Made by a program: the position numbers and the translations under genes. DNA of 64,000 nucleotides from Rhipicephalus microplus (taxonomy: Eukaryota; Arthropoda; Arachnida; Ixodida; Ixodidae). The stretch lies in NCBI RefSeq assembly GCF_043290135.1, contig NC_134707.1:138261319-138325318 (forward strand), given 5' to 3'. Shown here one piece after another: positions 56,218 through 64,000 of this stretch (positions are counted from its first letter, which is position 1; each line of letters opens with the position of its first letter). The notes under the pieces are model-generated. The model made no database searches. It was not told the origin of the DNA and was given only the letters and a program-made list of their open reading frames with translations.

Positions 56218-57678
56218 TTCTAGTTGTGGAGTTTCTAGTTGTGGAGTCTCTAGTTGTGTGGTTTCTAGCTGCGGAGTTTCTAGTTGCGGAGTTTCTATTT
56301 GTGGAGTATCTAGCTGCGGAGTTTCTAGTTGCAGAGTCTCTGATTGTGGAGTTTCTAGTTGCGGAGTCTCTAGTTGTGGAGTTTCTAGTTGTGGAGTTTC
56401 TAGTTGTGGAGTTTCCAGTTGTGGAGCTATATTTGTGGACTTTCTAGACATGAAATTTCTTGTAGCCGAGTCTCTATTTGTGGAGCTTGTAGTTGCGGAG
56501 TCTCTAGTTGTTGAGTTTCTAGTTGCAGAGTCTCTAGTTGTGGAATTTCAAGTTGTGGAGTCTCTAGATGTGGAGTTTCTAGTTGTCGAGTTTCCAGTTG
56601 TGGAGTATCTAGTATAGGAGTTTCGAGTTGTGGAGTTTGTAGTTGTGGAGTTTCTAGTTGTGGAGTCCCTAGTTGTGGAGTTTCTAGTTGCGGAGTCTCT
56701 AGTTGTGGAGTTTCACGTTGCGGAGTCTCAAGCTGTGGAGTTTCTAGTTGTTGAGTTTTAAAGTGTGGAGTTTCCAGTTGTTGAGTTTCTAGTTTGAAGT
56801 CTCTAGTTGTAGATTCTCTAGTTGTGGAGGTTCTAGTTGTGGAATCTCTAGCTGTGGATTTTCTAGTTGCGTAATTTAAGGTTGTGAGGTTTCAAGTTGT
56901 GGAGTTTCTAGCTGTGGAATTTTTAGTTGTCGAGTTTCTAATTGTGGAGTCTCTAGTTGTGTAGTTTCTAGCGGCGGAGTTTCTAGTTGCGGAGTCTCTG
57001 ATTGTGGAGTTTCTAGTTGCGGAGTCTCTAGTTGTGGAGTTTCTAGTTGTGGAGTTTCTAGTTGTGGAGTTTCCAGTTGTGGAGTTATATTTGTGGACTT
57101 TCTAGACATGAAATTTCTTGTAGCCGAGTCTCTATTTGTGGAGCTTGTAGTTGCGGAGTCTCTAGTTGTTGAGTTTCTAGTTGCAGAGTCTCCAGTTGTG
57201 GAGTTTCTAGTTGTGGAGTTTCTAGTTGTGGAGTCTCTAGTTGTGTGGTTTCTAGCTGCGGAGTTTCTAGTTGCGGAGTTTCTATTTGTGGAGTATCTAG
57301 CTGCGGAGTTTCTAGTTGCAGAGTCTCTGATTGTGGAGTTTCTAGTTGCGGAGTCTCTAGTTGTGGAGTTTCTAGTTGTGGAGTTTCTAGTTGTGGAGTT
57401 TCCAGTTGTGGAGCTATATTTGTGGACTTTCTAGACATGAAATTTCTTGTAGCCGAGTCTCTATTTGTGGAGCTTGTAGTTGCGGAGTCTCTAGTTGTTG
57501 AGTTTCTAGTTGCAGAGTCTCTAGTTGTGGAATTTCAAGTTGTGGAGTCTCTAGATGTGGAGTTTCTAGTTGTCGAGTTTCCAGTTGTGGAGTATCTAGT
57601 ATAGGAGTTTCGAGTTGTGGAGTTTGTAGTTGTGGAGTTTCTAGTTGTGGAGTCCCTAGTTGTGGAGTTTCTAGTTGC
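56218..57678 (+). repeat. Pair of 0.47-kb duplicates, 987 bp apart
   Basis: The segments 56,218-56,691 and 57,205-57,678 are identical or nearly so: 56,258-56,617 and 57,245-57,604 translate identically. Both include a GAGCTATATTTG variant, and a TATAGGAG variant that introduces a stop in the FLVVE frame. The 0.5 kb between them is a different satellite mix. Confidence 0.72.
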
Positions 57679-60600
57679 GGAGTTTCTAGTGTTGGAGTTT
57701 CAAGTTGCGGAGTCTCAAGCTGGGGAGTTTCTAGTTGTTGAGTTTTTAGTTGGGGAGTTTCTAGTTGTTGAGTTTCAAATTTGAAGTCTCTAGTTGTAGA
57801 TTCTCTAGTTGTGGAGTTTCTAGTTGCGGAATCTCTAGCTGTGGATTTTCTAGTTGCGTAGATTACGGTTGTGAGGTTTCAAGTTGTGGAGTTTCTAGTT
57901 GTGGAATGTTTAGTTGTGGAGTTTCTAGTTGTGGAGTCTCTAGTTGTGTAGTTTCTAGCTGTGGAGTTTCTAGTTGCGGAGTTTCTATTTGTGGAGTTTC
58001 TAGCTGCGGAGTTTCAAGTTGCGGAGTCTCTGGTTGTGGAGTTTGTAGTTGCGGAATTTCTAGTTGTGGAGTTTCTAGTTGTGGAGTTTCCAGTTGTAGA
58101 GTTTTTAGGGGTGGACTTTCTAGACATGAAATTTCTTGTAGCTGAGTCTCTTTTTGTGGAGTTTGCAGTTGTGAAGTTTCTAGTTGTGGCGTTTCTAGTT
58201 GTGGAGTCTCTAGTTGCGGATTTTCTAGTTGCAGAGTTTCTAGTTGTGGAGTTTCTGGTTGTGGAGTTTCTAGTTGAGGAGTTTCAAGTTGTAGAGTTTC
58301 TAGTTGTGGAGTCTCTAGTTGTGGAGTCTCTAGTTGCGGAGTTTCTAGTTGTGGAGTTTCTAGTTTTGGAGTTTCTAGTAGTAGAGTCTCCTGTTGCGGA
58401 GTTTCTAGTTGCGGAGTTTCTAGTTGAGGAGTTTCCAGTTGTGGAGTTTCTAGTTGCAGAGTCTCTAGTTGTGGAGTTTCAAGTTGTGGAGTCTCTAGAT
58501 GTGGACTTTCTAGTTGTGGAATTTCCAGTTGTGGAGTTTCTAGTTGTGGAGTTTCCAGTTGTGGAGTTATAGTTGTGGACTTTCTAGACATAAAGTTTCT
58601 TGTAGCCGAGTCTCTAATTGTGGAGCTTGTAGTTGTGGAGTCTCTAGTTGTGTAGTTTCTAGCTGCGGAGTTTCTAGTTGCGGAGTTTCTTTTGTGGAGT
58701 TTCTAGCTGCGGAGTTTCTAGTTGCGGAGTCTCTGGTTGTGGAGTTTCTAGTTGCGGAATCTCTAGTTGTGGAGTTTCTAGTTGTGGAGTTTCTAGTTGT
58801 GGAGTTTCCAGTTGTGGAGTTTCCAGTTGTGGAGTCTCTAGTTGCAGAGTTTCTAATTGTGAAGTTTCTAGTTGTGGAGTTTCTAGTTGTGGAGTTTCTA
58901 GTTGTGGAGTTTCTAGTTGTGGAGTTTCCAGTTGAGGAGTATCTAGTTGTGGAGATTCCATTTGTGAAGTATCTAGTTGTGGAGTTTCCATTTTTGGAGT
59001 ATCATTTTGTGGAGTTTGAAGTTGTGGAGTTTCTAGTTGCGGAGTTTTTAATAGCGGGGTTTATTGTTGTGGAGTTTCAAGTTGCGGAGTCTCAAGTTGT
59101 GGAGTTTCCAGTTGTGGAGTTTTTAGTTGTGGAGTTTCTAGTTGTTGAGTTTCTAGTTGTTGAGTTTCTAGTTTTGCAGTTTCTAGCTGTGTAGTTTCTA
59201 GATAATGAATTTCTAGTTGCCGAGTCTGTATTTGTAGAGTTTGAAGTTGTGGAGTTTCTAGTTGTGAAGTTTCTAGTTGTGGAGTCTCTAGTTGCGGAGT
59301 TTCTAGTTGCAGAGTTTCTAGTTGTGGAGTTTCTGGTTGTGGAGTTTCTAGTTGAGGAGTTTCAAGTTGTAGAGTTTCTAGTTGTGGAGTCTCTAGTTGT
59401 GGAGTCTCTAGTTGTGGAGTTTCTAGTTGCCGAGTTTCCAGTTGTGGAGTATATAGTAGTGGAGTTTCCAGTTGTGGAGTCCCTAGTTGTAGAGTTTCTA
59501 GTTGCGGAGTCCCAAGCTGTGGAGTTTCAAGTTGTGGAGTTTCTAGTTGTGGAGTCTCAAGTTGTGGAGTTTAAAGTTGTGGAGTTTCAAGTTGTGGAGT
59601 CTCTAGTTGTGGAGTTTCTAGTTGCAGAGTATCTAGTTCTGGAGTTTCCAGTTGCGGAGTTTCTAGTTGTGAAGTTGCGGAGTCTATGGTTGTGGAGTTT
59701 TTAGTTGTGGAGTTTCTAGTTGTGGAGTTTCGAGTTGTGGAGTCTCTAGTTGTGGAGTTTCTAGTTGTGGAGTTTTTAGTTGTGGAGTTTCTAGTTGCGG
59801 AGTTTCTAGTTGCGGAGTTTTTAATAGCGGAGTTTCTAGTTGTGAAGTTTCAAGTTGCCGAGTCTCAAGTTGTGGAGTTTCCAGTTGTGGAGTTTTTAGT
59901 TGTGGAGTTTCTAGTTGTTGAGTTTCTAGTTGTGAAGTCTCTAGTTTTGCAGTTTCTAGCTGTGGAGTTTCTAGATATGGAATTTCTAGTTGCCGAGTCT
60001 GTATTTGTGGAGTTTGTAGTTGTGGAGTTTCTAGTTGTGGAGTTTCTAGTTGTGGAGTCTCTAGTTGCAGAGTTTCTAGTTGTAGATTTTGTAGTTGTGG
60101 AGCATCTAGTTGTGGATTTTCCAGTTGTGGAGTTTCTAGTTGTGGAGTGGCGGAGTCTCTTGTTGTGGAGTTTCTAGTTGCAGAGTCTCTAGCTGTGGAG
60201 TTTCAAGTTGTGGAGTCTCTAGTTGTGGAGTTTCTAGTTGCCGAGTTTTCAGTTGTGGAGTATCTAGTAGTGGAGTTTCTATTTGTGGAGTTTCTAGCTG
60301 CGAAGTTTCTAGTTGCAGAGTCTCTGGTTGTGGAGTTTCTAGTTGCGAAGTCTCTAGATGTGGAGTTTCGAGTTTTGGAGTTTCTAGTGTTGAAGTTTTG
60401 AGTTGTGGAGTTTCTAGTTGTGGAGTTTCCAGTTGTGGAGTTTATAGTGGTGGACTTTCTAGACATGAAATTTCTTGTAGCTGAGTCTCTATTTGTGAGT
60501 TTGTAGTTTTGGAGTTTCTAGTTGTGGCGTTTCTAGTTGTGGAGTCTCTAGTTGCAGAGTTTCTAATTGTGGAGTTTCTAGTTGTGGAGTTTCTAGTTGT

Positions 60601-62111
60601 GGAGTTTCTAGTTGTGGAGTTTCTAGTTGTGGAGTTTCCAGTTGTAGAGTATCTAGTTGTGGAGTTTCCATTTGAGAAGTATCTAGTTGTGGAGTTTCCA
60701 TTTTTGGAGTATCATGTTGTGAAATTTGAAGTTGTGGAGTTTCTAGTTGCGGAGTCTCAAGTTGTGGAGTTTCCAGTTGTGGAGTTTTTAGTTGTGGAGT
60801 TTCTAGTTGTTGAGTTTCTAGTTGTTGAGTTTCTAGTTGTTGAGTTTCTAGTTGTGAAGTCTCTAGTTTTACAGTTTCTGGTTGTGGAGTTTCTAGATAT
60901 GGAATTTCTAGTTGCCGAGTCTCTATTTGTGGAGTTTGTTGTTATGGAGTTTCTAGTTTTGGAGTTTCTAGTTGTGGAGTCTCTAGTTGTGGAGTTTTAA
61001 GTTGTGGAGTTTCTAGTTGTGGAGTTTCCAGTTGTGGAGTTATAGTTGTGGACTTTCTAGACATGAAATTTCTTGTAGCCGGGTCTCTATTTGTGGAGCT
61101 TGTAGTTGTGGAGTTTCTAGTTCTGGAGTTTCTAGTTGTGGAGTCACTAGTTGCAGAGTTTCTAGTTGTGGAGTTTCTAGTTGTGGAGTTTCTAGTTGTG
61201 GAGTTTCTAGTTGTGGAGTTTCTAGTAGTAGAGTCTCCTGTTGCGGAGTTTCTAGTTGGGGAGTTTCCAGTTGTGGAGTTTCTAGTTGTGGAGTCTAGAG
61301 TTATGGAGTTTAAACTTGTGGAGTTTCTAGTTGTAGATTTTCTAGTTGTGGAGTATCTAGTTGTGGATTTTCCAGTTGTGGAGTTTCTAGTTGTTGAGTT
61401 GCGGAGTCTCTAGTTGTTGAGTTTCTAGTTGCAGAGTCTCTAGTTGTAGATTCTCTAGTTGTGGAGTCTCTAGTTTAAAGTTTCTAGTTGAAGAGTTTTT
61501 TGTTGTGGAGTGTCTAGTTGTGGAGTTTCCAGTTGTGGAGTTTCGAGTTGTGGAGTTTCTAGTTGCAGAGTCTCTAGTTGTGGAGCTTCAAGTTGTGGAG
61601 TCTCTAGTTGTGGAGTTTCTAGTTGCCGAGTTTCCAGTTGTGAAGTATCTAGTAGTGGAGTTTCCAGTTGTGGAGTCCCCAGTTGTGGAGTTTCTAGTTG
61701 CGGAGTCTCAAGCTGTGGAGTTTCAAGTTGTGGAGTTTCTAGTTGTGGAGTCTCAAGTTCTGGAGTTTAAAGTTGTGGAGTTTCAAGTTGTGGAGTCTCT
61801 AGTTGTGGAGTTTCTAGTTGCAGAGTATCTAGTTGTGGAGTTTCAAGTTGTAGAGTTTCTAGTTGTGAAGTTGCGGAGTCTCTGGTTGTGGAGTTTCTAG
61901 TTGTGGAGTTTCTAGTTGTGCAGTCTCTAGTTGTGTGGTTTCTAGCTGCGGAGTTTCTAGTTGCGGCTTTTCTATTTGTGGAGTATCTAGCTGCGGAGTT
62001 TCTAGTTGCAGAGTCTCTGATTGTGGAGTTTCCAGTTGCGGAGTCTCTAGTTGCAGAGTTTCTAGTTGTGGAGTTTCCAGTTGTGGAGTTTCCAGTTGTG
62101 GAGTTATAGTT

Positions 62112-63375
62112 GTGGACTTTCTAGACATGAAATTTCTTGTAGCCGAGTCTCTATTTGTGGAGCTTGTAGTTGTGGAGTTTCTAGTTGTTGAGTTTCTAGT
62201 TGTGGAGTCACTAGTTGCAGAGTTTCTAGTTGCGGAGTTTCTAGTTGTGGAGTTTTCAGTTGTGGAATTTCTAGTTGTCGAGTTGCGGAGTCTGGTTGTG
62301 GAGTATCTAGTTGTGGAGTTTCCAGTTGTGAAGTATTTAGTTGTGGAGTTTCCAGTTTTGGAGTATCTAGTTGTGGAGTTTTAAGTTGTGGAGTTTCTAG
62401 TTGCGGAAATTCTAGTTGCGGAGTTTTTAATAGCGGAGTTTCTAGTCTTGAAGTTTCAAGTTGCGGAGTCTCAAGTGATGGAGTGTCCAGTTGTGGAGTT
62501 TTTAGTTGTGGAGTTTCAAGTTGTTAGGTTTCTAGTTGTGAAGTCTCTAGTTTTGCAGTTTCTAGTTGTGGAGTTTCTAGATAATGAATTTCTAGTTGCC
62601 GAGTCTGTATTTGTGGAGTTTGAAGTTGTGGAGTTTCTAGTTGTGGAGTTTCTAGTTGTGGAGTCTCTAGTTGTGGAGTTTCTAGTTGCAGAGTTTCTAG
62701 TTGTGGAGTTTCTGGTTGTGGAGTTTCTAGTTGAGGAGTTTCAAGTTGTGGAGTTTCTAGTTGTGGAGTCTCTTGTTGCGGAGTTTCTAGTTGTGAAGTT
62801 TCTAGTTGCAGAGTTTCCTGTTTTGGAGTTTCTAGTTGTGGAGTTTCTAGTTGTAGAGTCTCCTGTTGCGGAGTTTCTAGTTGCGGAGTTTCTAGTTGGG
62901 GAGTTTCTTGTTGTGGAGTTTCTAGTTGTGGAGTTTATATTTGTGCAGTCTCAAGTTGTGGAGTTTAAACTTGTGGAGTTTCAAGTTGTGGAGTCTAATG
63001 TTGCGGAGTTTCTAGTTGTAGATTTTCTAGTTCTGAAGTATCTAGTTGTGAATTTTCCAGTTGTGGAGTTTCTAGTTGTTGAGTTGCGGAGTCTCTAGTT
63101 GTTGAGTTTCTAGTTGCAGAGTCTCTAGTTGTGGAGTTTCAAGTTGTGGAGTCTCTAGATGTGGAGTTTCTAGTTGTCGAGTTTCCAGTTGTGAGTATCT
63201 AGTATTGGAGTTTCGAGTTGTGGAGTTTGTAGTTGTGGAGTTTCTAGTTGTGGAGTCCCTAGTTGTGGAGTTTCTAGTTGCGGAGTCTCTAGTTGTGGAG
63301 TTTCACGTTGCGGAGTCTCAAGCTGTGGAGTTTCTAGTTGTTGAGTTTTTAGTTGTGGAGTTTCCAGTTGTTGAG
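62112..63375 (+). repeat. Higher-order block F2
   Basis: Second copy of F1, spacing 8,390 bp. It is followed by sequence from about 63,380 that matches 57,780-58,230 (spacing 5,603 bp), including a GTAGATTACGG variant of the TTAA landmark. This shows mosaic joining near the right edge of the window. Confidence 0.72.
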
Positions 63376-64000
63376 TTTCTAGTTTGAAGTCTCTAGTTGT
63401 AGATTCTCTAGTTGTGGAGTTTCTAGTTGCGGAATCTCTAGCTGTGGATTTTCTAGTTGCGTAGATTACGGTTGTGAGGTTTCAAGTTGTGGAGTTTCTA
63501 GTTGTCGAATGTTTAGTTGTGGAGTTTCTAGTTGTGGAGTCTCTAGTTGTGTAGTTTCTAGCTGTGGAGTTTCTAGTTGCGGAGTTTCTATTTGTGGAGT
63601 TTCTAGCTGCGGAGTTTCAAGTTGCGGAGTCTCTGGTTGTGGAGTTTGTAGTTGCGGAATCTCTAGTTGTGGAGTTTCTAGTTGTGGAGTTTCCAGTTGT
63701 GGAGTTTTTAGGGGTGGACTTTCTAGACATGAAATTTCTTGTAGCTGAGTCTCTTTTTGTGGAGTTTGTAGTTGTGGAGTTTCTAGTTGTGGCGTTTCTA
63801 GTTGTGGAGTCTCTAGTTGCAGAGTTTCTAATTGTGCAGTTTCTAGTTGTGGAGTTTCCAGTTGTGGAGTTTCCAGTTGTGGAGTTATAGTTGTGGACTT
63901 TCTAGACATGAAATTTCTTGTAGCCGAGTCTCTATTTGTGGAGCTTGTAGTTGTGGAGTTTCTAGTTGTTGAGTTTCTAGTTGTGGAGTCACTAGTTGCA

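Larger units (their letters stand above)
15449..64000 (+). repeat. 15-bp satellite array, right arm
   Basis: The same GTTTCTAGTTGTGGA satellite in the same orientation and register style as the left arm, continuing past the window end. It is built from higher-order blocks described separately. I see no second transposon, no RNA gene and no unique sequence in these 48.5 kb. Open frames up to about 300 codons (for example 51,817-52,737 on + and 48,871-49,464 on -) are pure pentapeptide repeats, start and stop at random monomer variants, and overlap each other in antisense. They are not annotated as genes. Confidence 0.97.

Noticed and set aside
1..64000. CRISPR array
   Set aside because: There are no spacers: the units are contiguous 15-bp variants in a eukaryotic-type satellite.
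1..64000. Telomeric repeat
   Set aside because: The monomer is 15 bp and does not match TTAGGG, TTAGG or similar telomere units despite its G+T bias; variation and higher-order structure fit satellite DNA.

Overview
This window is almost entirely one satellite DNA array. About 61.4 kb (1-12,889 and 15,449-64,000) consists of head-to-tail variants of a 15-bp monomer, consensus GTTTCTAGTTGTGGA, always in the same orientation and running off both window edges. The only non-satellite DNA I see is a 2,551-bp piggyBac-superfamily transposon at 12,894-15,444, flanked by a perfect TTAA duplication. Satellite size, higher-order structure, a probable intron and a eukaryotic poly(A) signal point to a eukaryotic nuclear genome. 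The transposase is of the animal PGBD type, so a metazoan is likely. An arthropod is only a guess; nothing here fixes the species.

Layout. The left satellite arm (1-12,889) holds higher-order copy A (about 850-7,885) and the first part of its near-identical tandem copy B (about 8,565-18,231). Copy B is split by the transposon; minus the 2,555 bp of insertion, the A-B length difference is 76 bp, i.e. five extra monomers plus one base. From about 19.4 kb to 50 kb the array is a mosaic of larger higher-order blocks: C1/C2 (spacing 11.1 kb), D1/D2 (a 4.52-kb tandem pair), E1/E2 (spacing about 21 kb), and smaller nested duplications of 488, 704 and 569 bp. From 50 kb to 64 kb there are shorter shuffled blocks (spacings 5.2, 8.39 and 0.99 kb).

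Coding content. Because 15 is a multiple of 3, two frames on each strand stay open over many monomers, giving pentapeptide repeats (VSSCG and FLVVE on +, PQLET and STTRN on -). I treat these as by-products of the repeat, not genes. The only real gene remnant is the piggyBac transposase. Its catalytic-domain landmarks and C-terminal Cys/His-rich domain are recognisable, but it carries two in-frame stops, one frameshift and Asp to Asn at the third catalytic position. The transposon ends are intact and the same site is unoccupied in the paralogous satellite copies. The element may therefore have been moved in trans as an already defective copy, and it is a useful time marker for satellite turnover.
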